In this document: positions 1-7,574 of the stretch, piece by piece | Position numbering within the stretch: the stretch's first letter is position 1 | How the letters are laid out: each line of letters opens with the position of its first letter | Source of the DNA: Xanthomonas sp. NCPPB 1128 | GTDB taxonomy: Bacteria; Pseudomonadota; Gammaproteobacteria; Xanthomonadales; Xanthomonadaceae | DNA: 64,000 nt | Reading direction: 5' to 3' | NCBI RefSeq assembly: GCF_001043115.1 | Contig: NZ_LFME01000010.1 | Location: 56,461-120,460 of the forward strand | Made by a program: the position numbers and the translations under genes | The notes under the pieces: model-generated | Database searches by the model: none | Seen by the model: the letters and a program-made list of their open reading frames with translations, nothing else | Told to the model about the DNA's origin: nothing

Positions 1-384
1 GCGGCCTGGGTCGCCGGCCACACCATCGCGCGGCTGCCCGAGGGCATTCCGGTGTGGGCGCTGGAGATCGCACTGGGCTTGCTGACCACCGCGTTCTCGC
101 TGGTGATCAGCCATGTCGGCGCGACCATCGTGATGGTGCCGATCGCGGTCAACCTGGCGCTGGCGGCCGGCGGCAACCCCACCGCATTCGCGCTGATCGT
201 GGCGCTGTCGGCGTCCAACAACCTGATGACCGCCTCCAATCCGGTGATCTCGATGATCACCGGCCCGGCCAACTACCAGCCGCGCGAACTGTGGCGCGTC
301 GGCGGCCCGCTGTCGCTGGTCTACACCCTGGTGGTGGTGCTGATGGTCAACCTGATGTCGATGAGCTGGTGGCACGCGCTGTAG
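1..384 (+). CDS. SLC13/DASS-type anion transporter, C-terminal part
   Basis: The gene enters the window already open, so only about the last 127 codons are seen. The product is very hydrophobic. It has at least three membrane segments, ending in VYTLVVVLMVNLMSM and a short WWHAL tail. The run SASNNLMTASNPVISM resembles the second substrate-binding loop of the DASS/SLC13 family, which carries SNT or SNP-like motifs for sodium-coupled uptake of sulfate, dicarboxylates or related anions. That assignment follows family knowledge; the substrate cannot be told from this fragment. The frame is open from base 1, so the true start lies upstream. A citrate or arsenite-type permease of the same superfamily is an alternative. 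Confidence 0.6.
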   Translation, partial: AAWVAGHTIARLPEGIPVWALEIALGLLTTAFSLVISHVGATIVMVPIAVNLALAAGGNPTAFALIVALSASNNLMTASNPVISMITGPANYQPRELWRVGGPLSLVYTLVVVLMVNLMSMSWWHAL

Positions 385-414
385 CGCGCCGTCCCGCAAG
401 CCTCTGCCTACGCG

Positions 415-753
415 TTAGACCAGCACCACCTGCCCTGCCCGCACCTCCACCGACACCGCATGCAGGCTCTGGCCGCGGCACGGGCCGGACACGCACTCGC
501 CGCCCTGCAGTTCGAACGCGGCACCGTGCGCGGCGCACACCACGTGGCCCTCGCGGCTCTTCAGGAACTGCCCGGGCGCCCAGTCCAGGCGCCGCCCGGC
601 GTGCGGGCACACGTTCAACCACGCGCGCACGCTGTCGCCCTCCCGGTACAGCAGCAGCGACTCGGATTCGCCGCCGATCAGCGCCTCGGCCTCGGCCAGT
701 TCGCCGGAAACGAGGTCGTGCAAGGACGCCAGCACGGCGGAAGATTCGGTCAT
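415..753 (-). CDS. Small Rieske [2Fe-2S] protein
   Basis: This 112-residue protein is a single Rieske domain. The two cluster-binding boxes are clear: CPHAGRRL near residue 50 and CAAHGAAF near residue 73, giving the C-x-H and C-x2-H ligands, followed by the GPCRG loop seen in soluble Rieske ferredoxins. It has no membrane anchor or signal peptide, so it is probably cytoplasmic. Its length suits a stand-alone ferredoxin of the kind that passes electrons to oxygenases or acts in nitrite-reductase-like systems, but no oxygenase lies next to it and the partner is unknown. The ATG at 753 is the natural start, with the conserved domain beginning about 20 residues later. It converges with the transporter gene. 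Confidence 0.85.
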   Translation of the reverse strand: MTESSAVLASLHDLVSGELAEAEALIGGESESLLLYREGDSVRAWLNVCPHAGRRLDWAPGQFLKSREGHVVCAAHGAAFELQGGECVSGPCRGQSLHAVSVEVRAGQVVLV

Positions 754-763
754 GGCTTACGGG

Positions 764-956
764 CACGCACGGCGATGGGGCCGCAATTCTGGCACGGACC
801 CGCGTGGCCCGCGCCGGCGCGATGCTTCACTTCGTGAGGACATGCAAGCGGTTGAACGCAAAGTGTTAATTTTTCGCTTAACGAAGTTTTCACTCCGTCA
901 CATAAAACAGCGCCGATACTGCGCCCCTTCGGTTCAAACTGAAACAGAGTTCTGCC
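764..956 (+). other. Intergenic region with AT-rich stretch
   Basis: This is the gap between the divergent Rieske gene and the small membrane-protein gene. Bases about 860-910 are clearly more AT-rich than the surroundings, with runs such as GTGTTAATTTTTCG and CACATAAAAC, and probably carry the promoter of the downstream gene. I cannot assign firm -35 and -10 boxes. Confidence 0.35.
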
Positions 957-1229
957 ATGCGTGCTCGCCTCTTCAATTTCGACCAATTCCGGCACGTCTT
1001 CGCGCCGCGCAAGCCGCGCCACCCGCTGGTCAAGCTGGCGGTCGGCCTGCTCGGCCTGGCGATCCTCGCCGGGCTGGTGTTCGTCAGCGTGTTCGTCGGC
1101 GCGGCGATGATCCTGGGTGGCATCGCCATGAAGCTGCTGAGCCAGCGCGGCAAGCGCCCGGCCACCTCGCGCCGCCATGTCGTCAATGGCGAGTACCGCG
1201 TGGTGCGCAAGCCTGCCTTGCCGTTGTAA
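957..1229 (+). CDS. Small hypothetical membrane protein
   Basis: I do not recognise this 90-residue protein. It has a basic N-terminus (FAPRKPRHPL). A long hydrophobic stretch from about residue 24 to 55 (LAVGLLGLAILAGLVF and then VGAAMILGGIAM) could form one long or two short membrane helices. The C-terminal tail is basic (SQRGKRPATSRRHV). The start at 957 follows an AT-rich leader and keeps the basic-then-hydrophobic order of an inner-membrane protein. It stands alone, read away from the Rieske gene. Nothing in the sequence gives a function. Confidence 0.65.
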   Translation: MRARLFNFDQFRHVFAPRKPRHPLVKLAVGLLGLAILAGLVFVSVFVGAAMILGGIAMKLLSQRGKRPATSRRHVVNGEYRVVRKPALPL

Positions 1230-1230
1230 G

Positions 1231-1264
1231 GCTGGGAGTGGGGAGTCGGGATTGGGGATTCGCG
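1231..1264 (+). repeat. Dispersed GGGATTGGGGATTCG-type repeat
   Basis: Just after the stop of the small membrane-protein gene comes GGGAGTGGGGAGTCGGGATT and then GGGGATTCGCG. The same units recur on either strand near 21424, 21500, 24518, 24620, 33930, 34845 and 35050. This is a dispersed intergenic repeat family, here as a single arm. Confidence 0.75.
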
Positions 1265-1348
1265 AAGGCGGCATCCGCATCCCTGTTGGAATCGGGTTGA
1301 ACCCGACGCGCTAGACTGCGGCATCCTCTTCTCGTTGGATGCACGCCC

Positions 1349-2056
1349 ATGAAAGACCTGTTCGCCGCTGCCGAGGCTCCGCGCGTTCCCGTGCGCGGCC
1401 AGGGCCTGTTTCCAGTGCATCGCATCTACTGCGTGGGCCGCAACTTCGCCGACCATGCCCGCGAGATGGGCGCCAGTGCGCCGGCCTCGAAGGCCGAGCG
1501 CGGCCAGCCGACCTTCTTCATGAAGCCTGCCGATGCGCTGGTGATCGGCGACGAGGCCATCCCCTACCCGTCCGCGACCCAGGACCTGCACCACGAGGTG
1601 GAGCTGGTGGTGGCGCTGGGCCAGGACGCACCCGCTGGCGTGCTGCCGGTGGAAAGCGCCGAGTCGCTGATCCTGGCCTATGGCGTGGGCCTGGACCTGA
1701 CCCGCCGCGACCTGCAGGCCGCGGCCAAGGCCAAGGGCCTGCCGTGGGACATCGCCAAGGGCTTCGACGCCTCCGCGCCGATCAGCGAGTTGATCCCGGC
1801 CGGCGAGGTCGGTGCGCTGGAGGCGTTGAACCTCTCGCTGGAAGTCAACGGCGAGGTGCGCCAGCAATCGCTGCTGGAGCAGATGATCTGGAACGTGCCG
1901 GAGATCCTGCACGAACTGTCCAAGCTGTTCGCGCTGCGCGCCGGCGACCTGGTGTTCATGGGCACGCCCGCCGGCGTGGCCGCGCTGCGCCCGGGCGACC
2001 GCTTCAGCGCGCGCCTGGAGAACGTGGCCGAGCGGCATGGCCGCATCGTCGGCTGA
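1349..2056 (+). CDS. Fumarylacetoacetate hydrolase family protein
   Basis: This 235-residue protein has the compact FAH fold of FAHD1/HpaG-like enzymes, which use a divalent metal to hydrolyse or decarboxylate C-C bonds in 2,4-diketo or oxaloacetate-type acids. Visible signatures are YCVGRNFADHA near residue 28, FMKPADA near residue 54, and the metal-binding run LHHEVELVVALG near residue 80. AYGVGLDLTRRDLQ, AKGFD and FMGTPAGVAALRPGD follow. The ligand glutamates of H-x-E-x-E and the aspartate of the DLTRRD block are present. It has no signal peptide. Neighbours do not indicate a specific catabolic pathway; an oxaloacetate decarboxylase or acylpyruvase role like that of FAHD1 is the best guess. 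Confidence 0.85.
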   Translation: MKDLFAAAEAPRVPVRGQGLFPVHRIYCVGRNFADHAREMGASAPASKAERGQPTFFMKPADALVIGDEAIPYPSATQDLHHEVELVVALGQDAPAGVLPVESAESLILAYGVGLDLTRRDLQAAAKAKGLPWDIAKGFDASAPISELIPAGEVGALEALNLSLEVNGEVRQQSLLEQMIWNVPEILHELSKLFALRAGDLVFMGTPAGVAALRPGDRFSARLENVAERHGRIVG

Positions 2057-2168
2057 GGCGGCACACGACGGTCGCGCAGCGTGCGCGTGCCTGTGATCCG
2101 GACACCACGACAACTGCGCTAGGCTAGCGCCGCGGCGACAGGCCCGCACTGACAAGAAAGGAGTTCCG

Positions 2169-2588
2169 ATGAGCATGATCCGCGAATTCAAGGAATTCGC
2201 CATGCGCGGCAACGTGCTGGACCTGGCGGTCGGCGTGGTGCTCGGCGCTGCGTTCGGCAAGATCGTCACCGCGCTGGTGGAGAAGATCATCATGCCGCCG
2301 ATCGGATTGCTCGCGGGCGGCGTGGACTTCTCGCGCTGGGCATGGACGCTGAAAGCGGCCACGGTGGATGCCGCGGGCAAGCCGGTGCCGGCCGTGGTGA
2401 TCGGCATCGGCGATTTCCTCAACACCATCATCCAGTTCGTGATCGTGGCCTTCGCCATCTTCATGCTGGTCAAGGCGATCAACCGCATCGCGCGCAAGGA
2501 ACCGCCCGCGCCGAAGGCACCGACCGAGGAAGTGCTGTTGCTGCGCGAGATCCGCGATTCGCTCAAGCACGAGCCGCGCCCGGAGTGA
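2169..2588 (+). CDS. mscL: Large-conductance mechanosensitive channel MscL
   Basis: This inner-membrane channel opens under high membrane tension to release solutes during hypo-osmotic shock. The 139-residue length matches the family. The N-terminal amphipathic segment ([14 protein letters not shown]) is followed by TM1 with the pore-lining [18 protein letters not shown] periplasmic loop of about 40 residues follows, then TM2 ([22 protein letters not shown]) and a charged C-terminal helix ([13 protein letters not shown]). A strong Shine-Dalgarno, AAAGGAGT, sits a few bases before the ATG and fixes the start. The gene is monocistronic in appearance. Confidence 0.97.
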   Translation: MSMIREFKEFAMRGNVLDLAVGVVLGAAFGKIVTALVEKIIMPPIGLLAGGVDFSRWAWTLKAATVDAAGKPVPAVVIGIGDFLNTIIQFVIVAFAIFMLVKAINRIARKEPPAPKAPTEEVLLLREIRDSLKHEPRPE

Positions 2589-2684
2589 GCGCAGCGGTAC
2601 GCGCGGCCTGCACGCTGCAGGCCGCGCGGTGCAGCGCGGCGACGCACTGCTAAGCTGGCCGTTCCTGTGTTCACGGAATCCGCC

Positions 2685-4103
2685 ATGCGCCGTCTCGCCC
2701 TCGTCATCGCTGCCGTCCTCGGCCTGTCCTCCACTGCTGCCATGGCGGCCGACGCCACGCGCATTCCAGAGGCAGCCCTGCGCGACGCCGCGACCTTGCG
2801 CGAACGGGCGCTGGCCGACGACACCGGCTGGAAGGTGGTGGAATCGCTGACCACCGAGATCGGCCCGCGCATGGCCGGCAGCGACGCCGATGCACGCGCG
2901 GTGGCCTGGGCCACCGCCAAATTCAAGTCGCTGGGTTTCGACAAGGTCTGGACCGAGCCGGTGACGTTCCCGAAGTGGGAGCGGCGCAGCGAACACGCGC
3001 AGGTGCTCGGCGCACACGCGCAACCACTGACCGTCACCGCGCTGGGCGGCAGCCCCGGCGGCACGGTCGAGGCCGAGGTGGTGCGCTTCGCCGACCTGGC
3101 CGCGTTGCAGGCGGCACCGGCCGACGCGCTGCGCGGCAAGATCGCCTTCGTCGATTACCAGATGCTGCGCACCCGCGACGGCAAGGACTACGGCAATGGC
3201 GGCGCGGTGCGCAGCAAGGGGCCATCGGAAGCGATCCGCAAGGGCGCCATCGGCTTCGTGATGCGTTCGGCCGGCACCGATTCGCACCGCGTGCCGCACA
3301 CCGGCATCACCCGCTTCGACGAGGGACTGACGCCGGTGCCGGCAGCGGCACTGTCGGTGCCCGACGCCAACCAGCTGGCGCGCCTGCTCGCGCGCGGCCC
3401 GGTGCGCCTGCGGCTAGCGCTGGACTGCGGCTGGGACGGCACGGCGACCTCCTACAACGTGATCGGGCAGATCACCGGGCGCACGCTGCCCAACGAGGTG
3501 GTGCTGATCGGCGGGCACCTAGATTCGTGGGACCTGGGCACCGGCGCGATCGACGACGGTGCCGGCGTGGCCATCAGCATGGCCGCCGGGCATCTGATCG
3601 GCCAGCTCAAGCAGCCGCCCAAGCGCAGCATCCGCGTGGTCGCCTTCGCCAACGAGGAGCAGGGCCTGTACGGCGGCAAGGCCTACGCGCAGGCGCATGC
3701 CAAGGACGTGGCGCGGCACCAGATCGCCGCCGAGAGCGACTTCGGCGCCGGCCGCATCTACGCCTTCAACACCGGCTCCGGCGACGCCGCCGGCTCGCGC
3801 GAAGCGACCCGGCAGATCGCCGAGGCGCTGGCGCCGCTCGGCATCGCCTATGCGCCAGACGCGGGTGGCCCCGGCCCGGATGTCGGCCCGCTTGCCGCCA
3901 AGGGCGGCGCCTGGGCCTGGCTGGCGCAGGACGGCACGGATTACTTCGATTTGCATCACACCGCCGACGACACCCTGGACAAGATCGACCCGAAGGCGCT
4001 GGCGCAGAACGTCGCCGCATATGCGGTGTTCGCGTATCTGGCGGCGCAGGCCGACGGCAGTTTCGGCAGCCAGGCCAAGACAGTGGAACCGCCCAGGGAG
4101 TAA
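2685..4103 (+). CDS. Secreted M28-family zinc metallopeptidase
   Basis: The product is an exported co-catalytic two-zinc exopeptidase related to plasma glutamate carboxypeptidase. From the ATG at 2685 it begins with a signal peptide (MRRLALVIAAVLGLSSTAAMA), so it is periplasmic or secreted. A PA-type insert precedes the M28 domain. Metal and catalytic motifs are GGHLDSWDLG near residue 275, DDGAG near 290, NEEQGLYGG near 323, an aspartate in ESDFGAGR and HHTADDT near 424. About 472 residues is usual for the family. An in-frame upstream ATG at 2667 would add six residues ahead of the signal peptide and is less likely. It probably takes part in peptide scavenging. Confidence 0.9.
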   Translation: MRRLALVIAAVLGLSSTAAMAADATRIPEAALRDAATLRERALADDTGWKVVESLTTEIGPRMAGSDADARAVAWATAKFKSLGFDKVWTEPVTFPKWERRSEHAQVLGAHAQPLTVTALGGSPGGTVEAEVVRFADLAALQAAPADALRGKIAFVDYQMLRTRDGKDYGNGGAVRSKGPSEAIRKGAIGFVMRSAGTDSHRVPHTGITRFDEGLTPVPAAALSVPDANQLARLLARGPVRLRLALDCGWDGTATSYNVIGQITGRTLPNEVVLIGGHLDSWDLGTGAIDDGAGVAISMAAGHLIGQLKQPPKRSIRVVAFANEEQGLYGGKAYAQAHAKDVARHQIAAESDFGAGRIYAFNTGSGDAAGSREATRQIAEALAPLGIAYAPDAGGPGPDVGPLAAKGGAWAWLAQDGTDYFDLHHTADDTLDKIDPKALAQNVAAYAVFAYLAAQADGSFGSQAKTVEPPRE

Positions 4104-4168
4104 AGTGCACCGGACCTGCGCAGGACGCGCGCAGGGGCTTCCCTTCCGCAGCTGCGCCAGGACCTTTG

Positions 4169-5215
4169 ATGGGCATACGGCAACGTCGCGCGGGCTCAGC
4201 GGTGACGTTGCTGGATGTGGCCCGCCATGCGGGCGTGTCGCCGATGACTGCTTCGCGCGTGATCAACCGCCACCCGCGCGTGAGCGCGACCATGCGCGAG
4301 CGCGTCGAGGCGTCGATCCAGGCGCTCGGCTACCGCCCCAACCTCGCCGGCCGCTCGCTGCGCACCGCAGGACTGGCGCGCCTCGGTGTGCTGTACAGCA
4401 ATCCCAGCGCGGCCTACCTCAATCAGTTCATGCTCGGGGTGCTCGAGCAGAGCAGCCTGGAAGGCTGCCAGGTGCTGGTGGAGAAGAGCGAGGACAGCGA
4501 CAGCCAGCGCGCCGCCACCGAACGCCTGCTCGAGGCCGGCGCCGATGGCCTGATCCTGCCGCCGCCGCTGTGCGATGCGCGGCAGACCATCGCCGAACTG
4601 GACGCGCGCGGCATTCCGCTGGTGGCGGTGGCCACCGGCGCACCGATGCCCGGGGTCAGCTCGGTGCGCATCGACGACTACCAGGCCGCGTGCGCGCTCA
4701 CCCGGCACCTGCTCGACCTGGGCCACCGCGACATCGGCTTCGTCAGCGGCGATCCCGGCCACACACCCAGCGCGCTGCGCAGCCGCGCGTTCTTCGACAC
4801 CATGGCCCAGGCCGGGCTGACGGTGGCGCCGGAGCGCGTGGCCGAAGGCATGTTCACCTATCGCTCCGGCCTGCTCGCGGCCACCGCGCTGCTGCAGGTC
4901 ATGCCGCGGCCCAGCGCGATCCTGTGCAGCAACGACGACATGGCCGCGGCGGCGCTGGCGATCGCGCACGGGCTGCGCCTGCGCGTGCCGGAAGACCTGT
5001 CGATCGCCGGCTTCGACGACACGCCGGTGGCCACGACAATTTGGCCGGAGCTGACCACCATCCACCAGCCGGTCGCGGCGATGGGCGGGGCGGCGGTGAC
5101 GCTGCTGCTCGGCGAGATCCGCCAGCGCCGCGATGGCCTGCCCAGCCACGGCACCCATCGGGTACTGGACTACACCCTGGTCACGCGCGCCTCCACCGCG
5201 CCGCCGCAGCGCTGA
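4169..5215 (+). CDS. LacI/GalR-family transcriptional regulator
   Basis: This is a 348-residue DNA-binding repressor. The N-terminal helix-turn-helix (VTLLDVARHAGVSPMTASRV) and hinge helix region (GYRPNLAGRSLRT) are classic LacI family. The remaining 280 residues form a periplasmic-binding-protein-like sensor domain, with hallmarks near IAGFDDTPVATTIWPELTT and the LTTIHQP motif. The GntR/gluconate branch is plausible from the HTH sequence, but the effector is unknown. The gene follows the M28 peptidase by 65 bases on the same strand and converges on the P450 gene. No sugar-catabolic operon adjoins it, so its target lies elsewhere or is itself. Confidence 0.9.
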   Translation: MGIRQRRAGSAVTLLDVARHAGVSPMTASRVINRHPRVSATMRERVEASIQALGYRPNLAGRSLRTAGLARLGVLYSNPSAAYLNQFMLGVLEQSSLEGCQVLVEKSEDSDSQRAATERLLEAGADGLILPPPLCDARQTIAELDARGIPLVAVATGAPMPGVSSVRIDDYQAACALTRHLLDLGHRDIGFVSGDPGHTPSALRSRAFFDTMAQAGLTVAPERVAEGMFTYRSGLLAATALLQVMPRPSAILCSNDDMAAAALAIAHGLRLRVPEDLSIAGFDDTPVATTIWPELTTIHQPVAAMGGAAVTLLLGEIRQRRDGLPSHGTHRVLDYTLVTRASTAPPQR

Positions 5216-5240
5216 CAGGCGGCGGCGCGCACGCCGCGGC

Positions 5241-6290
5241 TCAACCGCGCGTCTGCCGGACCACCTCGACCTGGGCCACGCCCAGCAGACCGGTCAACGG
5301 CACTGCGGCGCGACGCTGCTGTGGGTCTGCGACCAGATCCTGACCGCGCAACAGGTCCAGCAACCGTTCCGCCAGCGGCATCACCATGTGCCGGCCCCAG
5401 CAGCGCTCGGATGCATGGCCGAACGGCAGGTAGCCGGGCAACGCATCGGGATCCACACCGTCCCAGCGCTCGGGACGGAACGCCTCCGGCTCCTCCCACA
5501 ACGCCGGATCGCGATGGCTGAGCAGCGGCAGCACCAGCACGTCGTCGGCCGCGCCGATGCGCGGGTCCAGCGCGCCGTATTCCGGCGAGGCGTTGCGCAG
5601 GATGTTCCAGGACGGCGGCAGCAGGCGCAGGGTTTCGTAGAGAAGATGGCGGTTGGAGACGCGCGCGTCGAACGGCGACCCCAGCCACAGCGCGTTGGCG
5701 ACCAGGGTGGAAATGGTGAAGCACACCGGCGCGGCGGTGCGCCGGTACAGGCCCATCGCATCGCGGCGTTCGCGGTAGCTGCCGGCCGCGGACAACAGGG
5801 TGGCCAGCGTGGAGGCATCTTCGCCTGGGAGCAGCGGCGCGAGCGCACCGGCCGCGATCACCGCCCAGGTCAGGCGCGGCGTCAATTCGAGCGTGCGGTC
5901 CATGAGCAGGCGCAGTCGCCACGGGTCGCCGCCGAGCAGCAGGTCGCGCAGATAGACATGGCCGACGTGCGGCCACGGGCCGGACAGGTCGAGCGTCGCG
6001 GGCACCGGACGCTTCAGCGCCTCGCGCACGTCGCGGCCGATCGCCTGCATCAGCTTGGCGGCCTCGCTGCGCGCGATCGAACGGCCATGCAGCGGCTTGA
6101 AGGTCGGCCGTTCGTGTTCGGTGGCCGGCCGCGCCGCGAGCAGGCGCTCGCTCAGCGCGGCGCCGGCGACGCCGACCGTGTCGGCATCCAGGCGGAACGC
6201 CTCCTGCCCCACGTGCGTGCGCAGCAACGCCTGCAGACGCGGCGCGAACACCGTAGCGCGCGCATCGCGATCGACCATGATGGCGGACAT
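5241..6290 (-). CDS. Cytochrome P450, probable RiPP crosslinking enzyme
   Basis: This is a compact soluble P450 of 349 residues. The K-helix ExxR motif is present (ETLRLLP, E219 and R222), as is a PERF-like segment (FRPERWDG). The heme-thiolate loop is PFGHASERCWG with cysteine 297; the usual fourth-position glycine is alanine. The I-helix region near TISTLVANALWL lacks the common AG-x-(D/E)-T oxygen-activation motif, as happens in some crosslinking P450s. The ATG at 6290 has an AGGAG seven bases upstream, which decides the start. The gene lies 88 bases downstream of the aromatic-tailed peptide gene on the same strand. By analogy with the cittilin pathway of Myxococcus it probably forms aryl-aryl or aryl-ether links in that peptide. 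The function is inferred from context; the family call is firm. Confidence 0.8.
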   Translation of the reverse strand: MSAIMVDRDARATVFAPRLQALLRTHVGQEAFRLDADTVGVAGAALSERLLAARPATEHERPTFKPLHGRSIARSEAAKLMQAIGRDVREALKRPVPATLDLSGPWPHVGHVYLRDLLLGGDPWRLRLLMDRTLELTPRLTWAVIAAGALAPLLPGEDASTLATLLSAAGSYRERRDAMGLYRRTAAPVCFTISTLVANALWLGSPFDARVSNRHLLYETLRLLPPSWNILRNASPEYGALDPRIGAADDVLVLPLLSHRDPALWEEPEAFRPERWDGVDPDALPGYLPFGHASERCWGRHMVMPLAERLLDLLRGQDLVADPQQRRAAVPLTGLLGVAQVEVVRQTRG

Positions 6291-6378
6291 CCCGACTCTC
6301 CTGAAGCATCGGCGCCCGGCGAAGCGCATCCGCCGGACACCGGCCGCACGGCACGCCGTGCGGCGACACACGCGGCGC

Positions 6379-6459
6379 TCAGTACCAGATGTACCAGGCG
6401 TACGACTTCAGCGGCTTCTTCGACGACAGCAGGTGCTTGATGGAGAACAGCAGCTTCAT
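6379..6459 (-). CDS. Candidate RiPP precursor peptide, YIWY core
   Basis: This small gene encodes a 26-residue peptide. It begins MKLLFSIKHLLSSKK, a basic, hydrophobic leader, and ends SYAWYIWY, in which five of the last seven residues are Tyr or Trp. The ATG at 6459 has GGAG nine bases upstream; a second in-frame ATG at 6468 abuts that GGAG and is less likely. The myxobacterial cittilin precursor is 27 residues with a C-terminal YIYY core that a P450 links into a bicycle. The length, the terminal position of the core, the Y-I-aromatic-Y pattern and the adjacent P450 all match. A proline lies ten residues before the last core residue, where a prolyl endopeptidase could cut. No dedicated methyltransferase, protease or exporter is next to it. 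Confidence 0.72.
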   Translation of the reverse strand: MKLLFSIKHLLSSKKPLKSYAWYIWY

Positions 6460-6468
6460 GAGCGACAT

Positions 6469-6472
6469 CTCC
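6469..6472 (-). promoter_or_regulatory. Ribosome binding site that decides the precursor-peptide start
   Basis: GGAG on the minus strand, nine bases before the ATG at 6459 and directly against the ATG at 6468. The spacing favours the shorter 26-residue reading of the precursor peptide. Confidence 0.5.
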
Positions 6473-6666
6473 GCAGGAGTGACGATGGCCCTTTCGGGAG
6501 GGGGACTGCGCGGTCTCGCTGGCGCGCATCGCGTGAGGCGCGATCGCATCGACAAGGCGCGCCTGCACGCTACGCCGCCGACAGGTGCGCCGCAAACCCG
6601 AAACCGGCCGACGCGCACACTATTGCGTAGCCAAATGCAGCCGGCTCTCCGCGCGTGACGCCGTGC

Positions 6667-7506
6667 TCAGCGCGCAGCGTGCTGGTGCGGATGCCGGCTG
6701 CGCCACGTCCCCAGCAACACCGCCGTGGCCGCGGCGACATTGAGGCTTTCCACCGCGCCGCTGCCGGGGATCGACAGGCGCAGGTCGCAGGCCTGCGCGA
6801 AGTCGCGGTCCATGCCGTCGCTCTCGGCGCCCATCACGTAGACCAGGCGCTGCGGCAAGGTGGTGGCGAACAGATCGTCGCCGCCGTCCACCAGCGTCGC
6901 CGCGAGGGCGAAGCCCGCACCACGCAATTGCGCTTGCGCCTGCATCGCAGGCGGCAGCCGCACCAGCGGCACCGCCTCGGCGCCGCCCTCTGCCACGCGC
7001 GCGGCAGCACCGGACAATGCCAATGCGGCCTGCTCCGGCAACAGGATCGCGCCCACGCCGAAGTGCGCCGCCGAGCGCAGGATCGCGCCGAAGTTGTGCG
7101 GGTTGCCCACGCCATCCAGCCACAGCGCCATCGCCGGTCCCGGCGCCAGCGTCTGCAGCCAGTCGGCCAAGGCCAGCGGCGCGACGCGCAGCACGTCGGC
7201 GACCACACCTTCGTGGTGGCTGCTGGAAGCGAGCTTGTGCAGATCGGCCTCGTCCACCACGCGGTAGCCGACGCGGTTCGCCACGCACCACTTGAGCAGC
7301 GGCTGCAGTGCCGGGATCCGCGCCTCGCTCAGGTACAGCTTGCGGATCGCCTCCGGCCGCCGCGCGTACACCGCGCGCACTGCGTTGAGGCCGTACAGGC
7401 GCAGTTCGTTGCGGCTACTGGCCGCCGTACCCTCACCCCCGGCCCCTCTCCCGGGGGGAGAGGGGGGATTCCCACCGCGCGGGCGGTTGCCCCAGGGCGA
7501 GGTCAT
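6667..7506 (-). CDS. TrmH/SpoU-family RNA 2'-O-methyltransferase
   Basis: The protein has 279 residues from the ATG at 7506. It would transfer methyl from S-adenosylmethionine to a ribose 2'-OH in rRNA or tRNA. The SPOUT knot motifs are complete: DGVGNPHNFGAILRSA (motif 1), VMGAESDGM (motif 2) and IPGSGAVESLNVAAATAVLL (motif 3). A substrate-binding L30e-like domain precedes them from ELRLYGLNAVRAV. The first 30 residues are odd: NPPSPPGRGAGGEGT is encoded by a dispersed palindromic repeat (7428-7470) lying inside the reading frame. The RBS at 7506 is weak. A 23-codon upstream ORF (7503-7574) with a good AGGAG ends by ATGA overlap with this start. The RNA target is not determined. Confidence 0.85.
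   Translation of the reverse strand: MTSPWGNRPRGGNPPSPPGRGAGGEGTAASSRNELRLYGLNAVRAVYARRPEAIRKLYLSEARIPALQPLLKWCVANRVGYRVVDEADLHKLASSSHHEGVVADVLRVAPLALADWLQTLAPGPAMALWLDGVGNPHNFGAILRSAAHFGVGAILLPEQAALALSGAAARVAEGGAEAVPLVRLPPAMQAQAQLRGAGFALAATLVDGGDDLFATTLPQRLVYVMGAESDGMDRDFAQACDLRLSIPGSGAVESLNVAAATAVLLGTWRSRHPHQHAAR
7428..7470 (+). repeat. Palindromic CCCTCACCCC/CCCCTCTCCC repeat inside a gene
   Basis: The string TACCCTCACCCCCGGCCCC is followed by a hairpin, CCCCTCTCCC and GGGAGAGGGG. A relative lies at 33605-33673. These are normally intergenic in xanthomonads; here one lies within the 5' end of the TrmH-family gene and is read as NPPSPPGRGAGGEG. Confidence 0.7.
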
Positions 7507-7574
7507 CGGCGCACGCCCGTGGCGCAGGCGCGCCAGGCCGAAGCGGCGCAGCGGGGACGAAGGGCATGACGCAT

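Noticed and set aside
6667..7506. The TrmH-family gene as the methyltransferase of the RiPP pathway
   Set aside because: It is a SPOUT RNA methyltransferase with all three knot motifs, unlike the class I O-methyltransferase of cittilin; adjacency is probably chance.
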